64,000 bases of DNA from Pseudomonas khorasanensis (GTDB lineage Bacteria > Pseudomonadota > Gammaproteobacteria > Pseudomonadales > Pseudomonadaceae): contig NZ_JABWQP020000009.1 of assembly GCF_014268505.2 (NCBI RefSeq), forward strand, positions 62,001 to 126,000, in the 5' to 3' direction. The notes under the pieces were generated by a model that had not been told where the DNA came from, ran no database searches, and saw nothing but the letters and a program-made list of their open reading frames with translations. How positions within the stretch are numbered: the first letter of the stretch is position 1; the number at the start of each line of letters is the position of its first letter. This document shows, piece by piece, positions 22,804-32,369 of this stretch. Position numbers and translations under genes: made by a program.

Positions 22804-25230
22804 GTGAACAACACCACAACCCACAATAAAAAATTCCCTTGGATACCGCTGGCCCTGGCGCTGGCGGTCAACTCGGCGATGCCGCTGGCGTTGGCGGCCG
22901 AAGCCATTCATATCCGCGCGCAGCCGCTGGGCCAGGCCTTGAGCGAGCTGGGTCAGCAAACCTCGCTGCAAGTGTTTTTCAGCCCTGAGCTGGTGGCTGG
23001 CAAACAGGCGCCAGCGGTTGAGGGCGACATCTCGCCGGAGCAGGCGCTGCGTCAGTTGTTGCAGGGCAGCGGTCTGGATTACCAGATCAACGAAGGCTCG
23101 GTGACACTCGCCCCTGCTGCGACTTCCGCCGCCAGTAACGGCCCGCTGGAGCTGGGCGTGACCGACATCAAGGTCGTCGGCGACTGGCTCGGTGACGCCA
23201 ACGCCGCCGTGGTGCAAAACCACCCGGGCGCGCGTACGGTGATCCGCCGCGAAGCGATGGTCGAGCAGGGCGCGATGAACGTCAGCGATGTGCTCAAGCG
23301 TGTGCCGGGTGTGCAGGTGCAGGATTCCAACGGCACCGGCGGCAGTGACATTTCCCTCAACGTCGGCGTGCGCGGCCTGACTTCGCGCCTGTCGCCACGC
23401 TCGACGGTGCTGATCGACGGCGTGCCGGCGGCGTTCGCGCCGTACGGTCAGCCGCAACTGTCGATGGCGCCGGTCTCCTCGGGCAACCTCGACAGCATCG
23501 ACGTGGTGCGTGGCGCCGGTTCCGTGCGTTATGGACCGCAGAACGTCGGCGGCGTGATCAACTTCGTAACCCGTGCGATCCCGGAAAAAACCACCGGTGA
23601 AATCGGCACCACGCTGGAAACCACGCAATACGGTGGCTGGAAACACATCGATACGGCGTTCCTCGGCGGCACGGCCGACAATGGGATGGGCGTGGCGCTC
23701 CTGTACTCAGGCGTCAATGGCCACGGTTATCGCGAACGCAACAATGGCAATGACATCGACGACGTGCTGCTCAAGACTCACTGGGCGCCGACCGATCAGG
23801 ATGATTTCAGTCTCAATTTCCATTACTACGACGCCAGCGCCGACATGCCCGGTGGCCTGACGCAACGCCAGTACGACGACAAGCCTTACGAATCGGTGCG
23901 TGATTACGACCAGTTCACGGGGCGGCGCAAAGACGTGTCGTTCAAATGGATTCGCCAGATCGACGAGCGCACCCAGGCAGAAATCCTCACCTATTACACC
24001 GACAGCTTTCGCGGCAGCACGATTGCCGCGCGCGATCAGCGAACCCTCAGCTCGTACCCGCGTTCCTACTACACCCTGGGCATTGAGCCGCGTGTGTCGC
24101 GGGTGTTCGATGTCGGCCCGACCACTCAGGAGGTCAGCGTCGGTTATCGCTACTTGAAAGAAGCGATGCACGAAGAGTCGAGCCGTCTGGCGCTGGTCAA
24201 CAATCAGCCCGTGGTCACGCCGACCTCCGACGGCCATGTGTTCCAGGATCGGACTGGCGGCACCGAAGCCAACTCGGTGTACGTCGACAACAAGATCGAC
24301 GTCGGCAACTGGACCATCACCCCCGGCATTCGCTTCGAACACATCAGCACCGACTGGCACGATCGGGCCGTGCTCGACACCGCTGGCCGACCGGTGCCGG
24401 AGAAAAACCGCAGCATTGAAAGCAACGAACCGTTGCCGGCGCTGAGCGTGATGTATCACCTGTCGGATGCCTGGAAGCTGTTCGCCAACTACGAAACCTC
24501 GTTCGGCAGCCTGCAGTATTTCCAGCTCGGCCAAGGCGGTTCGGGGGACAGCACCGCCAACGGTCTGGAGCCGGAAAAGGCCAAGACCTATGAAATCGGC
24601 ACGCGCTACAACGATGACGTCTGGGGCGGCGAAGTGACGCTGTTTTACATCGACTTCGACGACGAGCTGCAATACATCAGCAACGATGTCGGCTGGACCA
24701 ACCTCGGCGCGACCAAGCATCAGGGCATCGAAGCATCGGTGCATTACGACATGGCCGCGCTCGATCCGCGCCTCGATGGGCTGACCGCCAACGCCGGGTT
24801 CACCTACACCCGCGCCACTTATGAAGGCGAGATTCCGGGCTTCAAAGGGCGGGATCTGCCGTTCTATTCGCGTCAGGTGGCCACGGTCGGTTTGCGTTAC
24901 GAGGTCAATCGCTGGACCTACAACCTCGACGGCTTTGCCCAATCGAAACAGCGCTCGCCCGGTACCGGTGTGAACGCTGACGGCAGCTTCAACGGCAACT
25001 ACATCACCGAAGGCACGGCGGACGGGCAGTACGGCGACATTCCGGGCTATATGACCTGGAACGTGCGCGGCGGCTACGATTTCGGCCCGCAAGTGTCGAA
25101 TCTCAAGCTGGGTGCGGGGGTGAAAAACGTCTTCGACAAGCAGTACTTCACCCGCTCCAGCGACAACAACTCGGGGATGTATGTCGGCGCGCCGCGCACG
25201 TTCTTCGTGCAGGCCAGCGTCGGTTTCTAA
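22804..25230 (+). CDS. fecA: TonB-dependent Fe(III)-dicitrate receptor FecA
   Basis: Outer-membrane receptor that imports ferric citrate and signals to FecR. The 808-residue protein has a signal peptide ending ALA, an STN signalling domain (about 32-105), the plug (about 120-250) and a 22-strand barrel ending in SVGF. It resembles E. coli FecA closely in several stretches: VVGDWLGDA, SRSTVLIDGVP then FAPYGQPQLS, VRYGPQNVGGVINFVTRAIP, ADMPGGL, and IDVGNWTITPG. I therefore favour citrate over other siderophores. No fecBCDE permease genes follow, so uptake across the inner membrane must use another system. Confidence 0.92.
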   Translation: MNNTTTHNKKFPWIPLALALAVNSAMPLALAAEAIHIRAQPLGQALSELGQQTSLQVFFSPELVAGKQAPAVEGDISPEQALRQLLQGSGLDYQINEGSVTLAPAATSAASNGPLELGVTDIKVVGDWLGDANAAVVQNHPGARTVIRREAMVEQGAMNVSDVLKRVPGVQVQDSNGTGGSDISLNVGVRGLTSRLSPRSTVLIDGVPAAFAPYGQPQLSMAPVSSGNLDSIDVVRGAGSVRYGPQNVGGVINFVTRAIPEKTTGEIGTTLETTQYGGWKHIDTAFLGGTADNGMGVALLYSGVNGHGYRERNNGNDIDDVLLKTHWAPTDQDDFSLNFHYYDASADMPGGLTQRQYDDKPYESVRDYDQFTGRRKDVSFKWIRQIDERTQAEILTYYTDSFRGSTIAARDQRTLSSYPRSYYTLGIEPRVSRVFDVGPTTQEVSVGYRYLKEAMHEESSRLALVNNQPVVTPTSDGHVFQDRTGGTEANSVYVDNKIDVGNWTITPGIRFEHISTDWHDRAVLDTAGRPVPEKNRSIESNEPLPALSVMYHLSDAWKLFANYETSFGSLQYFQLGQGGSGDSTANGLEPEKAKTYEIGTRYNDDVWGGEVTLFYIDFDDELQYISNDVGWTNLGATKHQGIEASVHYDMAALDPRLDGLTANAGFTYTRATYEGEIPGFKGRDLPFYSRQVATVGLRYEVNRWTYNLDGFAQSKQRSPGTGVNADGSFNGNYITEGTADGQYGDIPGYMTWNVRGGYDFGPQVSNLKLGAGVKNVFDKQYFTRSSDNNSGMYVGAPRTFFVQASVGF

Positions 25231-25240
25231 CCGCTGACGC

Positions 25241-25334
25241 TGTGGCGAGGGAGCTTGCTCCCGCTGGACTGCGCAGCAGGTCCCAAAACGCGGGGTCGCT
25301 GCGCAACCCAGCGCGAGCATGCTCCCTCGCCACA
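25241..25334. repeat. Inverted repeat of the TGTGGCGAGGGAGCTTGCTC type
   Basis: TGTGGCGAGGGAGCTTGCTC on the left is matched by GAGCATGCTCCCTCGCCACA on the right, with a second inner pair (CTGCGCAGCAGG and the inverted GCTGCGCA). This is a REP family distinct from the common one in this window. Confidence 0.8.
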
Positions 25335-25336
25335 GA

Positions 25337-26488
25337 TCAGACCTTCAGCACTTTCCCGCCAATGGCGACAGCCACCAGCAACACCGCCATCAGCCCAAAG
25401 GCAAAGCTCAAGCTGCTGGCATGGGCGACAAAACCGATCACTGCCGGCCCGGCCAGAATCCCGGCGTACCCCAGCGTAGTAATCGCCGGCACTGCGATGC
25501 TTTCCGGCATCACCGTCTGCTTGCCCACCGCCGTGTACAGCACCGGCACGATGTTCGAGCAACCCGCGCCAACCAGCGCATAACCGACCAGCGCCGCTTG
25601 CCAGCTCGGCGCAAATGTTGCCAGAAACAAACCTGCCGCAGCCAACAGACCGCCAAACAGAATGATCCGCGTGGCCCCCAATCGCCGGACGATTCGGTCA
25701 CCGAACAAGCGTCCCACCGTCATGGTCAGGGCAAACGCCGCGTAACCCAGACCCGCGTACGCCGTGTCGATGCCGCGTTCCTGCGCCAGGAACACCGCGC
25801 TCCAGTCCAGCGCCGCGCCTTCGGTGAGAAAAACGATAAAGCACATCCCGCCGATAAACAGCACGATGCCGTGGGGTATGGCGAAGGCAGGGCCGGAGCT
25901 CTCGCTGCCGTAAGGCAGCATGTGCGGTACGCACTTGAGCAGGGCGCCGATCAACAAGACCACCACCACCAGCATCGCGGCAAGCGGAGTCAGGCCTAAA
26001 CCGAGCAGAGCGCTGACGCCCGCCGCGCCGACGATGCCGCCCAGACTGAACAACCCGTGAAACCCGGACATCATGTGCTTGCCGCTGGCACGCTCGACGA
26101 TCACCGCTTGCAGGTTCACCGTCGAATCCACGGTGCCGAGCCCGGCGCCAAACATGAACAACGTGGCGACCAGCGCCGGGATCGACGAGACCGTCGCCAA
26201 GAGCGGCAGCGCCACACAGATCAGCAATGTGCCGCCCGCGGCCACGCGTCGGCAGCCGAAGCGCGTGGCCAGAATCCCCGCCAGTGGCATCGCCAGAATC
26301 GAGCCGACCCCCAGGCACAACAGCAATAAACCCAGCGTGCCCTCATCCAGCCCGGCCCGCGCCTTGGCGTAGGGCACCAGCGGCGCCCAGGCGGCAATGC
26401 CGAGCCCGGCGATGAAAAAGGCGATGCGCGTGGACATCTGTTGCAGGCGTCCGGGGACGAACGTGTCTTGGGCGTTGAGGCTGGTCAT
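25337..26488 (-). CDS. MFS transporter, YbjJ-like
   Basis: This inner-membrane carrier has about 12 helices in 383 residues; the start at ATG 26488 avoids a REP-derived upstream extension. Motif A-like loops are visible (GILATRFGCRRV after helix 2, GRLFGDRIVRRLGATR after helix 8), and a mid segment MMSGFHGLFSLGGIVGA matches the YbjJ-type subfamily. The substrate is unknown. It is divergent from the DapF-like gene with a REP doublet between them. Confidence 0.85.
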   Translation of the reverse strand: MTSLNAQDTFVPGRLQQMSTRIAFFIAGLGIAAWAPLVPYAKARAGLDEGTLGLLLLCLGVGSILAMPLAGILATRFGCRRVAAGGTLLICVALPLLATVSSIPALVATLFMFGAGLGTVDSTVNLQAVIVERASGKHMMSGFHGLFSLGGIVGAAGVSALLGLGLTPLAAMLVVVVLLIGALLKCVPHMLPYGSESSGPAFAIPHGIVLFIGGMCFIVFLTEGAALDWSAVFLAQERGIDTAYAGLGYAAFALTMTVGRLFGDRIVRRLGATRIILFGGLLAAAGLFLATFAPSWQAALVGYALVGAGCSNIVPVLYTAVGKQTVMPESIAVPAITTLGYAGILAGPAVIGFVAHASSLSFAFGLMAVLLVAVAIGGKVLKV

Positions 26489-26589
26489 ATCGATCCTTGG
26501 CAAAAAAACAACTGCATCCCGAATGACATTCTGACCGCGATGAGGTTCGATCGCAGTCTGTCTGAGGGCTTGCAGCCGACATCGTAACC

Positions 26590-26678
26590 TGTGGGAGCGA
26601 GCCTGCTCGCGAAGGCGGTGTGTCAGGTGAAAAATTATTGCCTGACACACCGCCTTCGCGAACAGGCTCGCTCCCACA
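26590..26678. repeat. REP doublet with long perfect inner stem
   Basis: TGTGGGAGCGAGCCTGCTCG and its inverse flank a centre whose GGCGGTGTGTCAGG and CCTGACACACCGCC also pair, so the whole element folds into one long hairpin. Confidence 0.9.
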
Positions 26679-26730
26679 CGGGATCGCGGTTTACAGTCGT
26701 GGTTTTGCCAGAATCTTTACGGAAGCAGTG

Positions 26731-27711
26731 ATGACTCAGTTCTACGACGCACGCGGCAATGTCTATGGCGTGGTTTCGCCCCAAGCCTTGCGCCTGGCCG
26801 CAATTGACTTGCCGGCAAGCGCCGCCGAGTGCGCCTCGTCACGGCAGAAGTGGAGCGAAGCAGCCATCGCCCTGTGCTGCCACTGGCCCGAAGGCCAACG
26901 CCTGCCCGACAGCAAATCCCACCGCAGCGACGGCCTGCTCATCGGCCCGTTCCAGGGATCGGCGCCGTTTGACGTGCTGATCGTCAACACCGACGGCAGC
27001 CTCGCCGAGCGCAGTGGCAACGGGCTGACGATCTTTTCTCAGGCGCTCACCGAGCAAGGCTTGATGCCGGAAGAGGGCGCCGAGTTGCGTGTTCATCATG
27101 ACAAGGGCGAACCGGTGGCAACCTCGGTAAAACCGGCCACGGTCGAAGGCATGCAGGGTTTCTGGCTTGACCTCGGCCAGCCCGGATTCGGGCCTCATGC
27201 GGTGGGTGCTGCCTCGTTTGAATACCGTGCGCGCAACGCCCGGGAAATGAGCCACATCCCGGCGCTGGCACAGCTCAATCCCGCGTGGGCTAGCAGCCAG
27301 TTCGTGCGCATCGGCAACCCGCATTGCGTCACTTTGCTGAACGATCCAGCCGCGTTGCCGAGTAACGAACAGATGCGTGAATCGCCGTTGAACGAGGGCC
27401 TGACCCGCATCGCCTATGCGATGCCCATCGGTGCGGGCGAACCTTGCCCGGCCGGTATCAATCTGCAGTGGGCCGCGCGCGATTCTGACCAGCGCATCGT
27501 TGCGCGAGTATTCGAACGCGGCGAAGGGCCAACCGCGTCATCCGGCACCAGCGCCAGCGCGGTCGCCGCAGCGGCGTGGCGAGCGGGATGGGTCGCGGCG
27601 GGCGAAGTGCGGGTGGTCATGCCCGGTGGCACTGCTCCGGTTTTGCTGGAGGTTGAAGAAGGGCAGTTGGTGCAGATCAAATTGTTTGGCACGGCGCGGT
27701 TGATGGAGTGA
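26731..27711 (+). CDS. DapF-fold epimerase homologue lacking both catalytic cysteines
   Basis: The 326-residue protein starts at ATG 26731 behind ACGGAAGC. It has the two-lobed diaminopimelate epimerase layout: FYDARGNVYGVV near the start, NTDGSLAERSGNG in lobe 1, and VRIGNPHCV then FERGEGPTASSGTSASA in lobe 2. In true DapF the two motifs read CGNG and ACGTGAC with the catalytic cysteines; here these positions are Ser95 and Ser271. It is therefore unlikely to be the genome's main DapF and may use another mechanism or be a different isomerase. No lysA or other lysine gene is adjacent. Confidence 0.8.
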   Translation: MTQFYDARGNVYGVVSPQALRLAAIDLPASAAECASSRQKWSEAAIALCCHWPEGQRLPDSKSHRSDGLLIGPFQGSAPFDVLIVNTDGSLAERSGNGLTIFSQALTEQGLMPEEGAELRVHHDKGEPVATSVKPATVEGMQGFWLDLGQPGFGPHAVGAASFEYRARNAREMSHIPALAQLNPAWASSQFVRIGNPHCVTLLNDPAALPSNEQMRESPLNEGLTRIAYAMPIGAGEPCPAGINLQWAARDSDQRIVARVFERGEGPTASSGTSASAVAAAAWRAGWVAAGEVRVVMPGGTAPVLLEVEEGQLVQIKLFGTARLME

Positions 27712-27721
27712 ATCGGCGGGC

Positions 27722-27820
27722 GCCATCGCTGGCAAGCCAGACTCCCACCTGAATTTGCGCTCGGGCCCACTATCGGGGTCAACACAAAACACTGTGGGAG
27801 CTGGCTTGCCAGCGATGAGG
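27722..27820. repeat. Inverted repeat of the GGGAGCTGGCTTGCCAGCGATG type
   Basis: CATCGCTGGCAAGCCAGACTC on the left is inverted relative to GGGAGCTGGCTTGCCAGCGATG on the right. This is a third REP-like family in the window, sitting between convergent genes. Confidence 0.8.
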
Positions 27821-27841
27821 CCATCCGCCCCGCCACAAACC

Positions 27842-29077
27842 TCAGGCGAATTGCACCACCGGCATCTGCCGCTTCATCAATACTTTGCCGTCACGAATCG
27901 AATACAGCGGCAAGCCCTGGCTGCGGATCACCTCATAATCGCTGTCCGCCGACAGAATCAGCAGGTTCGCCGGGCGTCCCTGTTCAAGCCCGTAGCGCTC
28001 GCCCAGGTGCATGGCTTTGGCGCTGTTGTCGGTGACCAGGTCCAGCGCGCTCTGCAGGTTGCGGTAGCCGAGCATGTGACAAATATGCAGCCCCGCCTCG
28101 AGCACGCGCAGGATGTTGCCGTTGCCCAGCGGATACCAGGGATCGACGATCGAGTCCTGACCGAAACACACGTTCATCCCGGCTTCGAGCAGTTCATTCA
28201 CCCGCGTGACGCCGCGGCGTTTCGGAAAGTTATCGAAGCGTCCTTGCAGGTGAATGCTCTCGGTCGGGCACGAGACAAAGCTGATCCCGGAATGGCCGAG
28301 CAGGCGGAACAGCTTGGCGCAGTAGGCGTTGTCGTAAGAACCCATCGCCGTGGTGTGGCTGGCGGTGACGCGTGCGCCCATGTCGCGGCTACGGGCCTCT
28401 TCGGCGAGCACTTCGAGAAAGCGCGAATGCGGGTCGTCGGTCTCGTCGCAATGCACGTCCACCAGGCAACCGGTGCGCTCGGCCAGGTCCATTAGAAACT
28501 TCACCGAGCTGACGCCCTGATCGCGGGTGTACTCGAAATGCGGAATGCCGCCGACCACGTCCGCGCCCATGCGGATGGCTTCTTCCATCAACTCGCGACC
28601 GTTGCGGAATGACTCGATGCCTTCCTGCGGAAACGCGACGATTTGCAGGTCGATCAGGTGACGGCTTTCCTCGCGCACTTCAAGCATGGCTTTGAGCGCG
28701 GTGAGTTGCGGGTCGGTGACGTCGACGTGGGTGCGCACATGTTGAATACCGTGGGCGGCCAGCGCCTGGATGGTTTTTTTCGACCGGGTCTTGGTGTCTT
28801 CTTCGGTGATGGTGACCTTACGTTCGCCCCAGCATTCGATGCCTTCGAACAGCGTGCCGCTCATGTTCCAGCGCGGCTCGCCGGCAGTGAGGGTGGCGTC
28901 GAGGTGAATGTGCGGCTCGACGAAGGGCGGCACCACCAGATTGCCGCCGGCGTCGAGATCGTCCGGGCCGAGGGACGGCGCTTCGGTCTGGCGGGCGATG
29001 CTGTGGATCAGCCCGTTTTCGAGGTGCAATTCGTGCAGGCCTTCCTGGTTGCGCAGTCGGGCGTTGATGATGTGCAT
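27842..29077 (-). CDS. codA: Cytosine deaminase CodA
   Basis: Converts cytosine to uracil and ammonia in pyrimidine salvage. The 411-residue amidohydrolase starts at ATG 29077. Metal ligands are visible as PHIHLDATL (HxH, about residues 58-66), VDVHCDETDD (His near 211), ASHTTAMGSYDN, and FGQDSIVDPWYPLG (Asp near 310). The composition fits E. coli CodA throughout. It lies 13 bases downstream of codB on the same strand, forming the usual codBA operon. Confidence 0.95.
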   Translation of the reverse strand: MHIINARLRNQEGLHELHLENGLIHSIARQTEAPSLGPDDLDAGGNLVVPPFVEPHIHLDATLTAGEPRWNMSGTLFEGIECWGERKVTITEEDTKTRSKKTIQALAAHGIQHVRTHVDVTDPQLTALKAMLEVREESRHLIDLQIVAFPQEGIESFRNGRELMEEAIRMGADVVGGIPHFEYTRDQGVSSVKFLMDLAERTGCLVDVHCDETDDPHSRFLEVLAEEARSRDMGARVTASHTTAMGSYDNAYCAKLFRLLGHSGISFVSCPTESIHLQGRFDNFPKRRGVTRVNELLEAGMNVCFGQDSIVDPWYPLGNGNILRVLEAGLHICHMLGYRNLQSALDLVTDNSAKAMHLGERYGLEQGRPANLLILSADSDYEVIRSQGLPLYSIRDGKVLMKRQMPVVQFA

Positions 29078-29090
29078 CAGGCAAATCCTT

Positions 29091-30362
29091 TTATAGGTCT
29101 TGTAGTGGTGCGCTGACGCGACGGGCGCCCAGCAGACCGGTGACGATGACATACGTTAGCGCGGCAGCGGCGATCCCTACCAGCGGCGCGACCCACGGCG
29201 AACTGAACGCGGCGACGGTGCCCACGCCGTAGGCCCCGAGCCCCGGCCAGTTGAACGCCGGCAACCGTGCGTCGGCCAGACGCGGGTAGTGACCGCGCCA
29301 GCGATAGAAGAAGTCGGCCATGATTACTCCGCCAATCGGCGGAATCACCGTACCGAGCAGGATCAGATACGGCACCAGCATGTCGTACATGCCCAGCAGG
29401 GCGAGCACGGTGCCGATCACCGCGCCGGCCAGTGTCACGGTCTTGCGCCGACCGGTGCGCAGCAGGTTGCAGCCCGCCACGGCGAAGTTGTAGATGGTGT
29501 TGTCCTGAGTGCTCCAGATGTTCAGCAAGAGCATCGCCATTGCGGCCATGGCGAACCCTTGCAACAGCAGCACTTCGACCACGTCGGGTTGCTGATAAAC
29601 GATGGCGCCGTATGCGCCAATCAGCACCATCAGGCCGTTGCCGATGAAAAAGCCGATCAGGCTGGCCAGCACCGCCACCCGCGCCGAACGCGAAAAACGC
29701 GTCCAGTTGGTCGCTTGCGTCGCTCCGCTGACGAACGTGCCGAACACCAGCGTGATCGCCGTCGACCAATCCAGCGAACCGCTGGGCACTACGTTGAGCA
29801 GACCCTCAAAACCGCCGACTTTCACCGTCGCCACCCACATCGACAGCATCAGCAGCAGCATCATCGCCGGCACCGCGATGTAGGAAAGAATCTCCAGGCC
29901 GCGATAGCCGATGTATGCCGTGGCGCAGAAGCCCAGGCCGAACAGCACCATCAGGCCGAGCACGGTGCTTTCGTCGAGGTTGAAATACTTGCCGATCACC
30001 ACCGCCGCGGTGGCGGTGCCCCAGGCGTACCAGCCGATCTGGGTGAAACCGAGAATGAGGTCGCTGAGCTTGCTGCCGACTTCACCAAAACAGAATCGGC
30101 CCATCAACACCGAGTTCAGACCGCTTTTGAATGCGATGTAACCCAGGCCGGCCGCGTACAGGCCGAGCAAAAGGTTGCCGACGATAATCACCGCCATCAT
30201 CTCGGCGAAGCCGAAGGCCACGCCCAACTTGCCACCGGCAAACATGGTCGCGGTAAAAAACGTGAAGCCCAGTAACACCATCGCTGTCGACGCCAGGCCT
30301 TTGCGCGCATGCATCGGGACTTCGCTGAGCGGGTAATCGTTGCCGGGGGCGTTCTGCGTCAT
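29091..30362 (-). CDS. codB: Cytosine permease CodB
   Basis: Nucleobase:cation symporter-1 family carrier in the inner membrane with about 12 helices in 423 residues. The N-terminal part (DYPLSEVPMHARKGLASTAM) and FCFGEVGSKLSDLILG are CodB-like. The gene precedes codA in the operon and imports its substrate. Confidence 0.94.
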   Translation of the reverse strand: MTQNAPGNDYPLSEVPMHARKGLASTAMVLLGFTFFTATMFAGGKLGVAFGFAEMMAVIIVGNLLLGLYAAGLGYIAFKSGLNSVLMGRFCFGEVGSKLSDLILGFTQIGWYAWGTATAAVVIGKYFNLDESTVLGLMVLFGLGFCATAYIGYRGLEILSYIAVPAMMLLLMLSMWVATVKVGGFEGLLNVVPSGSLDWSTAITLVFGTFVSGATQATNWTRFSRSARVAVLASLIGFFIGNGLMVLIGAYGAIVYQQPDVVEVLLLQGFAMAAMAMLLLNIWSTQDNTIYNFAVAGCNLLRTGRRKTVTLAGAVIGTVLALLGMYDMLVPYLILLGTVIPPIGGVIMADFFYRWRGHYPRLADARLPAFNWPGLGAYGVGTVAAFSSPWVAPLVGIAAAALTYVIVTGLLGARRVSAPLQDL

Positions 30363-30498
30363 GGGGCAGTCCTTGCTGAAGGGGGGAAGATCGCAAGGGT
30401 TGCAGTGGTCGTGCCAAGCGGCAGATTGTCGGTAGGTATAGACGAGACAGTGAAGTCAGGCGCGAAAACAGTGCACCTCAACGCACCAGGGCCCAATC

Positions 30499-30587
30499 TG
30501 GGAGCGAGCCTGCTCGCGAAAGCGGACGAACATTCTAAATAGATGTCGATTGAAACACCGCGATCGCGAGCAGGCTCGCTCCTACAA
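30499..30587. repeat. REP doublet
   Basis: GGGAGCGAGCCTGCTCGCGA and the inverted GCGAGCAGGCTCGCTCC flank about 50 bases upstream of codB and downstream of queD. Confidence 0.88.
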
Positions 30588-30603
30588 GGGAAAGCCGTGT
30601 TGG

Positions 30604-30960
30604 TTATTCGCCGCGGTAAATGCAACCGCTGGTGCACGTCTCATGAATGCGGATCGCGCTCAGTTCGGGCAGCAGTGGCTTCATTTCATTCCAGATGAAT
30701 TTGGCCAGCACTTCGCTGGTCGGGTTCTCCAGACCGGGAATGTCGTTCAGGTAGTTGTGGTCGAGGCGTTCGTACAGCGGCTTGAAAATCGCTTTGATCT
30801 CGGAGAAGTCGCGAATCCAGCCGGTGTGCGGATCGAGGTCGCCGCTCAGGTGCAACGCCACCTTGAACGAGTGGCCGTGCAGACGCCCGCACTTGTGGCC
30901 GTCCGGGACGTGCGGCAGGCGGTGGGCGGATTCGAATGTAAACTCTTTGAAGATTTCCAC
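30604..30960 (-). CDS. queD: 6-carboxy-5,6,7,8-tetrahydropterin synthase QueD
   Basis: Second step of queuosine/deazapurine synthesis from dihydroneopterin triphosphate. The 118-residue protein has the PTPS zinc site: FESAHRLPHV (His), and HKCGRLHGHSF (catalytic Cys region with two His). DHNYLNDI and ETCTSGCIY, with the terminal Glu of the family, follow. Length is typical for QueD. It stands alone here. Confidence 0.95.
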   Translation of the reverse strand: MEIFKEFTFESAHRLPHVPDGHKCGRLHGHSFKVALHLSGDLDPHTGWIRDFSEIKAIFKPLYERLDHNYLNDIPGLENPTSEVLAKFIWNEMKPLLPELSAIRIHETCTSGCIYRGE

Positions 30961-31045
30961 GGTATTTTCGGCTCTGTTCAGATGGCGTTCGCCGCAGCGA
31001 TTCGGGCAGGCGGCGAGTTTATCAGCTTGTGTTTGGCCGTGCTGA

Positions 31046-32125
31046 CTAAAGGGTCAGCAACCGGTCGGCGAGGTGACCGTTGGCCGCCAGCTCCAGAAAC
31101 TCATCGCCCAGGCGCCGGCTCTCGTCCATCGCCGCGTGCCAGTATTTCTGCCGGCCCGGCGCATCGCCCATGAAGCGTTTGAAGTCGTTACGATCGGGCA
31201 GTTTACCGTAGGGAAGGCGCGCCAGATATTCCTTCGAGGGCGCGATCAGCACCACGTCCTGCAAGCGCTGCACCGACGCGCGGCGCCACGGCAGAGTCTT
31301 GTCGAACCAGCCTGGAATGACCCGGTCGGTGAAATGCGGATAGAGCACGATACCGTCGCCGCTGTAAGGCAGGTCGAGGTGATAGTCGAGCAGGCCGCCA
31401 TCACGAAACGTTCCCGCGCCGGCGCCGGGCAAATCTCGCACGCCCTCCATGATCATCGGGATCGACCCCGACGCCAGCAAGGCCTGACGCAGGTTGCCGG
31501 TGTTGAGGGCGACGAAGCGCGACGGAAAGTCGGTCAACGCATTGAGCGGTGGCGCCAGGCGCGGATCGTGGACGATCAGCCGTTCGAAGTGCCGTGACAG
31601 CCGTGCGCGACCGCGCAGGTTATCGGCGATCACCGAACCCAGGGCCAGACCAAGTCGCCCGCGATGATCTTCAGCCAGCCGTCCCTGACTTTTCACCACC
31701 ATGATGTTCAAGCGGTAATCGGCGTTGGCGAGAATGCTCGCGTCGCGGCCGTCGAGCAGGTCGTTGAGCATGCGCTGCGAGCTCTGGCTGATCTGCGCCA
31801 TGGTCACGCCTTTGTTGAAATTCTGCTCGGCGTAGAGCTGGCCGAGACGACGGATGCCTTCAGCAGCGTCCGGCAGGCAGGCACTGGCGAAGCGCCAGGA
31901 ACCAACCGATGCGCCGATCAGCGAACGTTCGCGCGGTGCGCTCGGCAGCCACTCGCCGAACAACGCCAGATCGAGCCCCTGAATGCCCAGCGCCTTCGGC
32001 CCGCCGGCAGCGCCGGGCAGGGTGCCGACGTCAGCGGCATGCAGCCCCCGTTCCCGAATCCGCGCCATGGCACGCGGGCCGGCCTTGAGCGTGAGGGCGG
32101 GGTATTTGATGTGAATGGCGGTCAT
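31046..32125 (-). CDS. Patatin-like phospholipase
   Basis: The 359-residue protein has the patatin Ser/Asp dyad: an oxyanion loop GAAGGPKAL (about 38-46), the nucleophile elbow IGASVGSWR (GxSxG, about 69-77), and the Asp in FRDGGLLDYH (DGG). No signal peptide or autotransporter barrel is present, so it is probably cytoplasmic or membrane-associated. Bacterial patatins hydrolyse phospholipid acyl chains; substrate unknown. It is separated from queD by 85 bases. Confidence 0.88.
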   Translation of the reverse strand: MTAIHIKYPALTLKAGPRAMARIRERGLHAADVGTLPGAAGGPKALGIQGLDLALFGEWLPSAPRERSLIGASVGSWRFASACLPDAAEGIRRLGQLYAEQNFNKGVTMAQISQSSQRMLNDLLDGRDASILANADYRLNIMVVKSQGRLAEDHRGRLGLALGSVIADNLRGRARLSRHFERLIVHDPRLAPPLNALTDFPSRFVALNTGNLRQALLASGSIPMIMEGVRDLPGAGAGTFRDGGLLDYHLDLPYSGDGIVLYPHFTDRVIPGWFDKTLPWRRASVQRLQDVVLIAPSKEYLARLPYGKLPDRNDFKRFMGDAPGRQKYWHAAMDESRRLGDEFLELAANGHLADRLLTL

Positions 32126-32176
32126 ACCGGTCTCGATCGTTAGCTAGCTGGCGATTATAAGCACACCACATGGACG

Positions 32177-32263
32177 TGTGGGAGCGAGCCTGCTCGCGAA
32201 AGCGGAGTGTCAGTTGCAAGATGATCCTGACCCACCGCTTTCGCGAGCAGGCTCGCTCCCACA
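32177..32263. repeat. REP doublet
   Basis: TGTGGGAGCGAGCCTGCTCG and the inverted copy close a hairpin whose inner flanks (CGAAAGCGG and CCGCTTTCG) also pair. Confidence 0.9.
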
Positions 32264-32369
32264 AGGGACTCTGCACGAAGTAGGGCACAATGATGGCCAT
32301 TCAGTTTCAGTTAAGTTCATCTCGTTAAGGTGCCCACCGTAAGCAACCTATAAGAATTCGGAGACACCC

